A DNA stretch of 64,000 bases from Cliona cf. orientalis (Eukaryota; Porifera; Demospongiae; Clionaida; Clionaidae): positions 8,950,292 through 9,014,291 of the forward strand of contig OZ005697.1 in assembly GCA_963930775.1 (NCBI GenBank), read 5' to 3'. Within the stretch, counting starts at the first letter, position 1; the number at the start of each line of letters is the position of its first letter. The position numbers and the translations under genes were made by a program. Under the pieces are notes generated by a model, which was not told where the DNA came from, did not search any database, and saw only the letters and a list, made by a program, of their open reading frames with translations. Positions 10,579 through 23,900 of the stretch are shown here, in pieces.

Positions 10579-13500
10579 TCATGACATTGTAAATGTCTCC
10601 ATCTCAAACTGGCTCATAATGTCCATCTGATGAGTCATGTCTATTTGCTGCTTCATCTGAAGGGGAGGGGGAGAGGGGGAGAGGGAAAGAGCGAGAGAGA
10701 GAGGAGGAGGAGAAGGAAGAGAAACAAAGAGTTAAATTTTTATTGAGAAGTCACTCATTAGAAGAGCCCTTTTAATCTTTACTTACAGCCTCTCTTCTCC
10801 TCCTCTGCTCCTCTCTCATCTTCTCCCTGGCCACCTTTGACTCTTCTTCCTTTTTAGCAGCTAACAGCTCATCGTTCTTGAGCCGCTCACTGTACAGTAA
10901 GACAAAGCAACAAGCACAATCACTGTTAGACTCCTCATAGCAGAACTAAGCAAGAATGAGAGAAATTGCCAGGACATGGGCCCACCCCCACCCAAAAAAA
11001 AAAAAAAAACCCACACAAACATACCATAACTACGTACTGAATATACATCCATGTTGCCTACCTGCTGTTTTCCTCTTTCTTCCTCTGTCTCTCTATCTCT
11101 GCTTGCTTAATCTGCTGTCTCCTCGTCTCCTCCTGCTGCTTGGCCTGTTTCTCCTGTAGAATACCACCACCAATGGTTGCAAGGTTTGGCCATAATCATG
11201 AACAATTAAAGCTACATGCATTCAAGTACCCCTGATAGTTTTGAACTTCTAAGTATGTGTAGAATCCCCTTTTTAAGCTTGGACAAGAATTAAAATCTTT
11301 ATGTAACCTACCCTTTCTGATTTCTCCAATGCTTGCTTTTTGAACAGCTGAAAGCTCTTATTTGCCGACGGAATAGGCACCCTCTTTGGTGGCCCCTCCC
11401 CCTCCTTGGGACTGCCAAGGTCCAGCCGGGGGCTAGAGGGTGTGCCAGGGGGAGGAGGGGTGGGTCTCTTGGCGACGGCCGCAGATGGGGCGTGGTGCTG
11501 ATGAGGAGGTCCGGGGGCAGAGGACGACGAGGATGCTGTGAGGGAGGAGAGAATAGAGGCGGCCGACTGCTTCTGGATGGTCTGCTTAGGGGCAGTCACT
11601 GGTGAGGGGACACTTGGGGGAGACTTGACAGTATACCCTGTGATAGAAATGTGATGTACATGTAACTAGGACTATTCTTTTTGGGGGGGGGGGGGGGGGG
11701 GGGGTTAATGTGTATATAGAGTACATTGGACGTAATAGCAGTACACATGTACAATGTCCTGAATGAATGTTTTGAATGCATACCACTGTCAAGTCCTTGT
11801 GTCTTGTTGTGAGGTGAAGGGGTACCCTATGTTAACAAAGATAGTACTAGTCATGTGACTTGTATATCCTGTATCATGCATGCGGCTCATTAGGCCACCC
11901 CTGCACTATACTGTCATAATACATGCACCATGCACACAATATCACATGATTCTAGGGGAAGGTCATGTGACTCATTTGGCCACACCTTCCAACCACACCC
12001 CCATTACATAATACATGCGTGCATAAGACAATCAAATACATCATTGGCAAACCTTATTGGAATGTGATTTGCGCTTGCTGGTCGACTTGTGCACAGTGTT
12101 ATCTAAATAGAGAAAACAGAAAAAAAAGAAAAATGTAGTTAACTTTTTGTGGTGCAACAAGTTTCATTTTCTCTATTTAGAGCACACCATGCACAAGGCT
12201 ACCAGCAGAAGTGCATGAGGAAATCACAGAAAGAGACAATAAATAAATCAAGTGAGTCAGATGATCAATTTATTTTTTATAAGATAACAGATCATGGAGA
12301 ATCAAATAAATAAGAAAACGAGACATGATCGATAAATAATAATTGTGACCCTAAATGACAGCACCATTGTGTGAAAGGTCTTAAAGTTCACAGTGATGCT
12401 TAAAATCAGCAGCTTGTTTTTTTCCAGCACGACTTTCAAATTTGCAGCTAAATGGGCTGGACTTCAACAATATGAAAAAAAATCAACTACCAATGATCAA
12501 AAAATGCATGAATAAAATTAACATCCCCTGAGAAAATCCTTTTTTTTTTTTACATGTGGTACACGTACAGTACATGAGTGTACGATTAGTAACATGTAGA
12601 TAAGCTGCAATGTCCAATATATTATGCTCAAGAATACAGCAACTCTGCACTATACAATGAATGACTATGCTGTATATATTTGCATGTAGACACTTATGAC
12701 ACAGCTACAAGGAGAAAGCATCTCCAAACTAAGAGAGAGAGAGAGAGCGAGAAAGAGGAAGGGAGAGAGAGGGAGCTAAGGGGACTAGTGACTCATTTTC
12801 CACCTTGTTCTGAGTCGCTGGACGAACTAGTGCTTGAGCCCGAGCCAGATGAACTTGAATCATCATCGTCCGATTCATCAGAACTTGAGCTACTGCTTGC
12901 ACTGAGTCGGGAGGACTTGGGCTCCAGGCTGGAGGTAGGGAGGCCACCAGCGGCTGAGGGAGAATAATAACACAATAAAATTTATGAGAGAACACAACAA
13001 AAATGGAGAGAGGGAGGGAGGAAATGGAGGGAATGTGTGGTAGAGGAAGGGAGGGGTATGGTAACTTAGTGCATGTACCTTTCTTTGATTTTTGTTTCGA
13101 TTTTCCCAGCTTCCCGCTAACGTCTTGCAGCCGTTTTTCTAGTTCAGCCTTCTTCTTGGCCGTCTCTGCTGCTGGGTTGCTAGACTTTTGCACTGTGGGC
13201 AAGAAAAATGATAAACATGAAACTGGTGCCATATGTATATATAAGACGGTAGTTTTGGCCTAATTGGGTGTTATCAGTACTGTGTAGCATTAGATGGGCC
13301 TTCCACCTCAGCATTTCTTGGTGAAACTCACTGGATGGTCTTTTCTGCTTCTTGAGCACATGGCTAATATATTTCTCCAAGTCTCTCAGTGTTGAAGGCT
13401 TCAGCGTCTCAAAGTCGATCTCTATCTCGTTCGGTGAGCTGTCCTTCAACTCTGGCTCTCTCATCTGAATGATGTGCACCACCTCCCCGAGCTTCTTGCC

Positions 13501-16500
13501 GGGCAGCTTGTTGATGTTGAGGCTGAGCTGGCGTTTCTCGTCGTAGGTCATCGGCTTGGCATCTTCTTCGTCGCTGCTGGGGTAACCACTCAGTGGACGC
13601 TTCTTGGGTGGGGGCCTGTGCATGTGTGTACATGTTTAGAGGACATAGCATATGCTGGGAATGTATACAAAAAATATGTATATCATTCCAAGTATAAGTG
13701 AAAGTAGTGGTAATGATCTTATGGATCAAGACGTACACACACACTTGCTTGAAAACTATTATACACACCTTATGGATCATGACTGCCATGTATAACTACA
13801 TCATAGGCTACACAACTGTACAAATAGGAACTTGTACTAGGACATCAATTGTTGAATACTGTATCACCAAGTATGTCAGTAATGTAGCATCGTATGGAAG
13901 CATGGGATGATGCAATCCCCATACCCCATAATGATGGACTCACTTGCTGGAAGTCTTCTTTGTTGACTGGACTTGAGGAACCGATGATGACTGTTGCTGC
14001 TGTGGTGGTGGCTGCTGTTGTTGTGATTGTTTGTTACTGGCTGGCTTCTTAGCTGGCTTGCTCGACGATGCCTTCTTTTTGGGTTTCTTTTTGAGGTCTT
14101 CCTGAGGCTGGAAGAGAGGGTCTCCCAGCATCTCCTCCAGCGCTGCCTTCTGCTTCTTCTTGGTTGACATGCTACCACCGCTGGTCAGCGCTTGGAGCTG
14201 CTGATGCACCTTCATCACCTGAAAAGGTGAAAAAAAGGGCTGTGGTCAAAATGGATTGAAGTTCTCTGAGCACTTCCCTCTTTCTTCTCTCCCTCCCTAC
14301 TCTCTCTATCTCTCCCCCCTCCCTCCCTTTCTTTCTCTCTGTCATCTTGCAATAATTGACTATCGTACTTTACTATTTTACACCCCAGTATTCTTGCCTG
14401 TTTCTGTAGGTAGCTGAGCTGGTGAGCCCTCTTGGCCTCGCTGTCCGAGTCCTCTCCCCCGCTGCTGGTCCCCTCCTCTCCGTCGCTGTCCTCCGTGTCC
14501 GATTCCTCTCCGGACGACTCGTCCGATGAGAGGCCACCCTTCTTGGAAGTGGGCGTCGGCTCAGGGGGAGGGGGAGGCTCCTCTGGCATCTTGGCAAACT
14601 TCATCTCAAATACCTCCTAATAATAAGAATGGATAAATCCTAACATTAATAAAATCTGCTAAATATCAGATAGCATAGGGAGCAAAATACTACTACTATA
14701 GGGCCAAGGGTGGGTGTACTAGATGGGAAAATCTTTTTTTTTTCTCAGCATGGTATTAATAACTACCAAAGCATGGTCTTTTCTTTATCTACCAGAAGAG
14801 ATGTAGTGACAGACAAGAAGGAAGGGGTTCACTAGGGTATAATAAGTACACCACCAGTAACCATGGAAAGCTTGTAACTAAAGACAGAGCTACTAAAAAT
14901 AGGAGTCTAAAAACAGACACTAGAGCAATATGAGTATATATAGACCAATGTAGGTATGATGTAATGCTTCTGTTTCTGATATAGACTTCCTCATGACATG
15001 CAAAACAACTCTACACAGAATCAATAACCTGGGTTTAATGTTTGCCCATAGAAGAGCACGCATTTGGGAAACTGCTGAGCTAAGCAGTTTGGAATGAATC
15101 GGTTCTAGGGCAACGCAAACCAGCAAGCTGGGAGTGCAAAATCCTAGTGATTTGATGTATTATTTTTGCCCCAGATAGGACTATAGCATTCATTCTAGTA
15201 GAAAAGCTCAGCAAAATGAACAACCTTTCAAGCCATTCTCCAAGAAAAGCTTCACCACTATTACTAATGCATCTACCTTGGGAAAATATCAATCCAGTAC
15301 ATAAGTTTATTTCAGTAAGGGCTAATGCTTTATAAGCTCTTGTTTCAAGTAATGTTTGTTTGCATTGATACGATAGTAGAAATGATAGAGAGCAGCCCCA
15401 TACCTGCACTTTCATACACATCTTGACAACATCATGCTCTGGAGGGTTGTACTTGTAGCAGTTGGTAAACATCAACCGTACGTCAGTAGCAAACTCTGTA
15501 GCACTATGGTATTCACGATCCTCGAGCTTTTTCTGTGAAAGAGATAGAAATACCTCAATGGCTGATAGTATATCAACACTTTCTGAGAATTTCACTCTTC
15601 AAATAGTTACCTTTGCCCCTTCAATTAGAGATAATTAACAAGGTGAATAATATCACATTGATAGACACCCGAGGTACAAATGCATTACACAGGTGACAAA
15701 AACATGTACTCTTTAGCTAATGAGATGTTTTTCTTACTCTGATGCTGCCTAGATCCATAGGCTTCTTGATTATGGTGTGGTAGTCATGGAGACCTAAGGC
15801 TGTGGCATCAACAGGCTGGTAGAAAGGCCATGCATAAGCCTAAAGAGAGGTAGGGAGGGAGGGAGAAAGAGATAAAAGTATCATCTTTAGGCGATTGCAT
15901 CAAGAGAGTGAAGCTTACATTGTGCTTCTTGGAGAAAAGTTCTTTTATTATGTTGGCACAGAATTTCAACTGAACAGAGAGAGGTTTCTGCTTTTTAGCC
16001 TGGAAGAAAGGAAGGAGATGAATTATTTAACGCTAAAAATGATAAATTCTATCACCAAATATTTCAACTATGCACCTCAAATCTCACCTGTGGTAGAGAT
16101 TTTTCTCCGGGTAAGTCCATTCTCGGCCGTTTGACCTTTCTGGTGGACTCTCTTCTCTGGGGGACGAGGGGTAGCGGAGGGAGGGGATTCATGGGTGTGG
16201 CTGAATTGGGACTCGGTTGACCAGTTGAGGGGGTTGTGGTGTCTGCCTGACGCTTCACACCACGACGGGCCTACAGTGCACATAGTAACAAACTTCATAA
16301 CCATAATTATTATACATAAAGTATTCACAAAAAAAGTGCTGTTTACTCCCAAAAGACGTTTTTCAAAAATCTGTTATAAAGTATCATTATGTGATGGGAA
16401 AAAGACATGGTGATAGCCTATTCACTCCCCAAAAATACAATGAATAGTATTTTCCCAACTCTTTGGACTGCTACATTATCATGATTAGATACCACACATT

Positions 16501-19500
16501 ATTATGCCATACCTTGATGACTTGTTGCTGTGTGCCTGGTAGCTGAGCGGGTGTGGTGGAGCCGACAGCTTGCGAGGAGACGAGGGGGGAGGGCGTGGTC
16601 ACTGCGGGCGGCAGGACGGTCATGGTGGAGTGAGGCGCCACTGGAGCGATCCGAGGCTTCTTGACTCCTGGTGCGCGACCCTTCTTGCCTTTCATGGGCA
16701 GTGTGACCTCCACCTCCTGGAGAGGAAGGGAGAGGGGGGAGGGACAGGAGAGAGTGAAAGAGAGGGGAGAGAGAGAGAGAGAAAGAGAGAGAGAGTGAGA
16801 GAGAGAGAGGGAGAAAAAGGGAGACAAACATGGTAATAGTGAAAGTGTTTTAAGTGAAGATGAAACACAAAACAAAATCTGTTGCACAGGCTATCTCAGC
16901 ATCTCATGGTGCCCCCCAAAAAGCATTTGGATAAGCAGTTTCCCCACTTAAAAAATGATGGAGTTTGTACAAGTATGTGATTGATTACACAAGCGCTGGA
17001 CGCTATCTTTGAATTCACGGCCCACTACCATAACATATCCACCCCCAAAAGCTGCGACCGGTGATCCAGTGAATATCATTACATTAAACGGCAACCCTAT
17101 GGAATCCAAACACCCACAAAACCGTGGCCCGTGTTTATACTGCGACACATGTTATCTCGTCGTTGCAACAGAGACACAACAGACATACAGGTAGGTGTAC
17201 CCTGTACAGTGATTATATTATTATACTGCACGTACTCCAATAGGGATAATGTATGTATTAGAATACATTTCCTTATTTAGATACATATTTACCAAGCAAA
17301 AAGAGGGAAACTGCACGAAAGAAAGCACTTTTGGTTTTAAATTTGAAAATCTTAACCATGGCTCCCCGCTATGGCACTCCATACGCTGTACAATACCCTA
17401 ACGAACTATTGTTGCCCACCACCAGTGGCTGCCAAATATTTCATCGAGTCAGCATAACCCAATTAGGACCGGCCACATACACAAGTATTACAAGTACCCC
17501 ACATACATTCCTATACACAATTCATGTATGTGTGTGGGATACAGCTACTGTACTGTAGAACTAACCTCCTTGGGCATTGTCAGCACCTTCTGCTCAAAGA
17601 GCCTCTCAAGAGTCTGGCCCATCATGGTAATGTCCTTCAGGGAAGGAGGAGGCAAGACAATTTAGCAGAATCCATAAAGATGTAATAAAAACAGCCAAAA
17701 TCTCGAAACACAATCGTTGCATACAATAATAGGAACAAAAATGAAAATAGAATGGGGCAGTACCCAATGCTAACAGAGGGAATAAATTCATCTATAAGTA
17801 CCATAGAGACACAACTATAGCAAACTAGCTTAAACACATAAAAGCATATAGATCTACGTAAGTATTATTTCTTCATAAGCAAACTGAACGTTAGGCTCTT
17901 CCGATCACTAGAACAAGCCTCATACTTCACTAACACCCACACATATGATACATCAACACATCTTCAAGTAGCTATCGCAAGTGCCTTCCATACGTACAGC
18001 AGTACAACAGCCACTGTATACATAGTATACGGCCTACGGGGGGACAGGCAGCTTACATCGCTAGGCTTGTTGTAGATGAAGCAGTTCTTGAACATGAGTC
18101 GAAAGTCGTCGACACACTCTTGGCCGCTGTGGTAGACATTGTTCTCTAGCTTTTTCTTGATAGTGCCCATGTCCATGGGGTGCTTGACAACTGAGAAGTA
18201 GTCCTGTATGTATCACAGTATGCATGCAGGTGTGTATAGCAATAACAAATAGCCCTGCTCGGGTATAAATGGTACATTAGTCACGGAATTTATACAGCAC
18301 GCCTTGTTAAGTGTGATCATTCACCCGATACAAGTGGGTAAAGGACAGCACACGGTACAACAAAGGTCACTTGGTTCAAAATGCACAGGGGACCAGGGAC
18401 TAGCTATAATATACACACCAGGCAATAAAAGTTAGCAAAAGGACATGCCAGCACTACAACTTAACAAAGGTCAGGGAATAATAGACAGCAGTTGAGATAC
18501 ACTACTTTCTAGGGCTGGCAGTTAGAAAGATTCCAAAATTAACACTATGTGTATACTCACGGGAATATTGAGAGTAACAGGATCGACTGGCTTGTGGAAC
18601 GGCCAAGCGAACTGGTGTCTCCAAAGAACACGAAGGACACTTTTGAGCAGATACTGGAGCTGATTGGTCACTCTTCCCTGGCCCTTCCCGGGCAATTCAT
18701 CCACTTCTGTTGTTGCCTTCTGCTAAGTAAGTTGTATACAAAATATAAAATGAAAACACATACCCTCTAGTACAGATATCCTTAAATTCCAGCACAGCTT
18801 ATATAGACCTTATGAGAGTCATATGATCACAAAACAGCTGTACATATAACTATATAGGGAGTTCCTATAAATTTACACATTCTTGGGTGGCCAGTATTGT
18901 AGTAGTGGGCAGAGTAAACTGAAACCACGGAGGTTTTTGAAAGAAGCAGGGGAGGAAATTGGCGTCCAGTGATTTACCACAAGGGGACTGTCTCCCCTCT
19001 ATCTACAGCATAGAACTCCAACAAATAGTGTGATACACAAATATGGGTTCAAGAAACTGAATAAAGCACCCACTAAAATTCAATCACAAGGGCACAAAAA
19101 ACAGCCAAATATTGTTGTCAAAGGTGGTCACACACACTGACAAATGCCAACAATGCGAAATTCAACACCTCTGGAAACTAGTATTTTTCACACTAACTCC
19201 ACAACAAGACCTTCATAAGCAATTTTGCACCCACTAACAACTCAACCTACAGGGGTTGAAGGTTGTTCCAAGTCTTCGTACTTGGTTGAAGCTTTTCTAG
19301 GTCTCTTTCCCAGCACAGTAGTCACGTCCTGATGGTTGACCGCAGTCGTTGTGCTTGCCGTGGTAGTAACTGCAGTCGTGTACGAAGTAGGCGTGGCCGT
19401 GACGGATCCCGTACCCGTCACGGTAGGTGGTACGTTCACTTTGCTAATTGTCTGGGTTGTCACGAAACTGCCCCCATTCGTTGTCGGCTGGACAATAGTG

Positions 19501-19919
19501 CCTGCACTTCCACCGTTCTCACTTGGGGGTAAACACTGCGTTACAGTGTCTGGACTTCGTCGAGTTGGGCTTGTATTGGTAAGACCAGTCGTGGAGACGG
19601 CCTCTGTCTTGATCTTTGGGGCTTTACTGGCTTGTAGCTGAGCTGCTATTCGTTCAATGGCTGACATTCGTGGTGGTTTAACGTCGAGCGACGGTACTTT
19701 CGATACGTGTTCAGTTCTGACTTGTAGCGAGGGCACGGTTGTTACGCCACCAGTTTCGACTGTTAGGGATGGAGCAGTACTGCCATTGTTCACTGCTACC
19801 GTAGGGGGAGGGTTGGTTGTTAGGGGGGAGTTGTTTTCCACCAGGGGGGAGAGTCTGGTGATGGATGCCGTAGTTACTTGCAGGGAGGAGACAGTTTGAG
19901 GCGGCATGCTCTGAACCAT
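10579..19919 (-). CDS. BET family bromodomain protein (BRD2/3/4-like)
   Basis: Twenty coding exons close in frame to 1158 residues. From the start: 19251-19919, 18561-18719, 18057-18203, 17566-17634, 16513-16716, 16088-16270, 15919-15999, 15738-15839, 15404-15532, 14398-14616, 13944-14218, 13332-13615, 13079-13192, 12804-12953, 12053-12102, 11784-11826, 11312-11637, 11062-11153, 10787-10889, 10579-10656. Bromodomain 1 (about residues 239-340) has [10 protein letters not shown] and the acetyl-lysine-contacting Asn in YNKPSD. Bromodomain 2 (about 485-590) has [10 protein letters not shown] and YNPPEHD. The extra-terminal (ET) domain is about 750-835 ([18 protein letters not shown]). A Ser/Asp-rich SEED-like tract, a Pro-rich region and a charged coiled coil follow. 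BET proteins read acetylated histones and recruit elongation factors. The 220-residue Thr/Ser/Val-rich N-terminus is unusually long. The intron after exon 14398-14616 has a GC donor. Confidence 0.95.
12103..12180 (-). promoter_or_regulatory. Inverted repeat over a BET 3' splice site
   Basis: A perfect 14-bp inverted repeat (CTAAATAGAGAAAA at 12103-12116, its complement at 12167-12180) lies in the BET intron 12103-12803. In the transcript its 3' arm is the polypyrimidine tract and AG of the acceptor for exon 12053-12102, so pairing would hide that splice site. Regulation is inferred. Confidence 0.45.
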
Positions 19920-19944
19920 GAGGGTGGTGGTTCTGACACTGCTG

Positions 19945-20940
19945 CTATGAACACAAGAGGAACAAATGAGATCAACACCCAAAAAAGGTCACGTACACTA
20001 CATGCATGTAGCCAAAGAAGCGGGCGCGCGCGCGCAAAAAGTACACACACCCACGCTAATTAGGGTCTTTTTTTGTTCGGCAAGCTTTTAAGCTTTTGTG
20101 CGCGTTTTTCTCCTTGACCGCCTATACCCGAAAGCTTCCAAGCTTTAAAATGGCTTATAGCAGTGTGTTCTGCGTGTTTTAAAGGCAGGCGGCGACGAGT
20201 ATAAACAGCAAGAGTGTGTATAAAATCGCGTGAACAAGACACGCTACCGACAAAGTGAGTCGGACCCTTCTGTTACACAAATAACAGGCAAGAGGAGGTA
20301 AGGTTAAGGTCTGGAGTGGCTTATAGTGAGTTCAGTGAATTCAAGGACCACGACAGAGCTCTCTTTGTGGCACCTGTAGCACTAACTCCCCACGTGGTAC
20401 TTGGCTCGCACCACAGCTTTCGCCACTGGGGTCAGTTATTTTGTGCACCAAGTTACACCGCCATCTCTCTAGAAATACTCTCGCTTCACGGTCACATACC
20501 CTTCTGCGTTGAGAGCAGAGGTGGACCCAGCAGTTTCTACGAGGGGATGGCTTTCCACGCTCGAGCTCTGAAATGGATCCATGACTCTCTTCTCCCACGA
20601 AAACTTCGGCGAAACTCTGACAGATCGCGACTCTCGTGCAAATGGCCATTTTTATAGAAGCAGCGCGGCCGCGCACAGGAAATCACGTGGCCACTTATCA
20701 ACGTCAGCGCAATCTGATTGGTCGGTTATTTAGTCAGGTGACTGGTCAAACCGGTCAAACAGGTTTGCGGTTGTAGGATTACCCGCCAAAAGTCATCCCG
20801 CCGAATTATCCAATTATCCGCATTAGTAATTTTGAAAAATTGCAAAGAACTAAAACAGCACGCGCATGTATAATGTGGCTAGTGCTGCTAGCTAGCTAAC
20901 TACAAGCAAGTTGATCAGGCTGGCTTGAACTAGTAAAGGA
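19945..20940. promoter_or_regulatory. Divergent BET / INTS11 promoter region
   Basis: Between the acceptor of the BET 5' UTR exon (19944) and the INTS11 start codon (20941). It holds the BET first non-coding exon and both start regions. It is richer in CpG than its flanks, and a short alternating GC stretch lies near 20022-20033. Long overlapping frames on both strands at 20316-20676 look like chance frames in GC-rich 5' sequence. Confidence 0.5.
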
Positions 20941-23900
20941 ATGTCCGAAATCAAGGTAGTTCCGCTTGGTAAGTTAGAATACATAGCTACACGAACTATT
21001 TCGACACGAGAATATATTTTTAGCCTTTGCGGGAGAACCCGCAAAGCTAAAGCCATCACTGTATTAAAAGCTACCTACATGCAGCTTGTACTAGTGTTTC
21101 TATCTGTCATGTTCCATGATTCAATTCTCTCCTATTAACTTGCACGCACTGAACTTTCTGCTGACTGGTCGTGATGTCACTACTGTTCTCTACCGTTGTG
21201 TGTACGTATTGACAGGTGCAGGCCAAGGTATGCGCTGCATGTGGCCAGCATGTGCTTGGCTACCATACTAGGAGCGTTAACTTTGCAGAATTTGGGTTTC
21301 CAAGGTCTAAATTATTGCAAGCCTGTGTGTACTACGCAATACTGATGGGTTACCCAGTCAATGCTCAGACTACTATACTACTGCCAACCTTGTACACAAC
21401 TTTGTACTTCAGGTTGAAAAGTGTATGCATGGGAAAAATTAAATAATATCTGCACTCTAATAGAAGGTTGTCCAAACTCTTACTTGTTTCAATATACTTA
21501 AATTTTAATCGATATTGTTGATATTTCTTTCAGATGTTGGACGGAGCTGTATATTGGTGTCGTTTGCCGGCAAGAACATTATGCTGGACTGCGGTATGCA
21601 CATGGGCTTCAACGATGATGTAAGACTCAAAGAAATTTTTAAAAATTCTTAAGGACACACTTGAAATCAAGTCACTATATACACTCCCAACAACACTTTA
21701 CTCTGAGCATCATGCATACTTGATGCTGCATAAGAGTTACAAATTCTACATCTAATTATTAAAGAAAGGTTTCACTGTATACATACAAGAAGCTATGGCT
21801 TTTAGACTCCAGATAAAGCTGTGCCCATTGGTGATAGATGTATTATATATAAATGTTATGCATTCAACTCATACAGAGAAGGTTTCCTGATTTCTCGTAC
21901 ATCACTGAGTCTGGACGATCGCTGACGGAGCACGTGGACTGCCTCATAATCAGTCACTTTCACCTGGACCACTGTGGAGCACTGCCCTACTTCACCGAGA
22001 TGTGCGGCTACGACGGACCCATCTTTATGACTCACCCAACCAAGGCTATCTGCCCAATACTACTGGTAAATACAAACCAGAAAATAGTGCTGGATTATCA
22101 ACTTTAACGTTCATTGTACAATTTGCCAACATTTTGACTATACATGCTCTAGTCATATTCAGGGTATAATTTGTACGCTGAGCATTAAGTTATCCACAAA
22201 GAATCTTCATACACAGCTACTGCAATTGGAAATGATATCACTGAAAATTTGTCTGGATTTGAGTTTTTCTTCTTGTAGGAGGATTATCGGAAGATTACGG
22301 TGGAGAGAAAGGGGGAGCAAAACTTCTTTACATCACAGATGATCAAGGACTGTATGAGAAAAGTGACTACTGTGAACCTGCATCAGACAGTCAAGGTACG
22401 CCCACAGCAATGCATACTTTTGAAGCTGCTCCGTGAAAGAAGTGACAGTTAGTGTGTAATGTGAAGCTAATTTGTAGAATTTACACTTTCCTATTGAGTA
22501 ATGTGGGAGGCGGTAGCTTACCCAATTACCTTTGAATCCCACTATAATTATGTACCTATGAAATGCTGAACTATAATGCAATTTTACTGTAGCAGGGACG
22601 ATGCCATTATAGACTACTTGACTGCAGTATACAATACTATACATAAGCAAATGTTCAGCAAAATTGGCCAATGCCCCCCATCCCCCCAATTCCCGCCCCC
22701 CCCCCCCCCCGACACATACAATATTGTTTGAAATTTCAGGTTGGTACAGAAGGTGACCTGGAGATCAAGGCCTACTACGCGGGACATGTCCTAGGAGCCG
22801 CCATGTTCTTGGTTCGCGTACGAGACCAGTCCATTGTCTATACAGTGAGTCCAGTACTGTAGCAAAGCACAAGTATGTGTATCCACTAGTTGCTCATGGC
22901 AACAAAGCTTTGATGAAAGGAGTGGGGGCATAATAGATTCTTTGTATCCTTTTTGTTGTCCAGGGCGACTACAATATGACACCGGATCGACATTTAGGGT
23001 TAGTTTGAGACATCTATGTAGATCCATACATGTAGAGTACTTGCTTGCACTGCACAGAGGATATTGCGTTATTGTTATGTTTTTTGTACTAACCAATCAG
23101 ATCTGCGTGGATAGATAAGTGCCAACCAGATTTGCTGATAACCGAGTCAACCTATGCCACAACCATTCGAGATTCTAAAAGGTGAACTCCAGTCATTGAT
23201 GCGCTTTATATGCACTGTATTCATTGCCATGTATGTGGTTCGGTCCCGTGGTGTAATGGTTAGCACCTTGGACTTTGAATCCAAAGATCCGAGTTCAAGT
23301 CTCGGCGGGACCTCATCTTTTTTTTTTTCCTCTCTCGCAAATGCTATGCATATCAACTATTTGTCTTTTTTTTCCTTTTACTCTATCCTTACTTTGCAGG
23401 TGCAGAGAGAGAGATTTTCTAAAAAAGATTCATGAATGCATGGAGAGAGATGGAAAAGTAAGAGATTTGTATACTAGGATGAATCATAACATCACCCTTT
23501 CCTTGTAGGCACTGATACCAGTATTTGCTCTTGGAAGAGCCCAGGAGCTCTGTATCCTTCTGGAGACATTCTGGTGAGAGAAAATTTGACTAAGATTAGA
23601 GATACACAGTTCTATCCATCAAAATCATGCTCAGGGACAGAATGAACTTGAAGCATCCGATCTACTTTTCCACTGGACTAACAGAGAAAGTAAGTCCTCA
23701 CCCTCTGTCATCATGGAGTCACAGCTGTAACATAGCCTATCTGTCTCAAGGGGGCTTTGGGATTGAAGCTGTCCCCCCCCCCCCCCCCCCCCCCCCCAAA
23801 AAAGAAAAAAGCTAAGTATCCTTCCTCCTATGTTAGGCTAACCACTACTACAAGCTGTTCATCACGTGGACCAATCAAAAGATCAGAAGCACCTTCGTAC

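Noticed and set aside
16471-16887. Long minus frame with a Leu/Ser-Leu repeat N-terminus
   Set aside because: The repeat is translation of an intronic (CT)n tract; only the 16513-16716 part is a real BET exon.
20316-20676. Overlapping 113- and 111-codon frames on both strands
   Set aside because: They lie in the GC-richer BET/INTS11 promoter and 5' exon region, have no recognisable domain and mirror each other.
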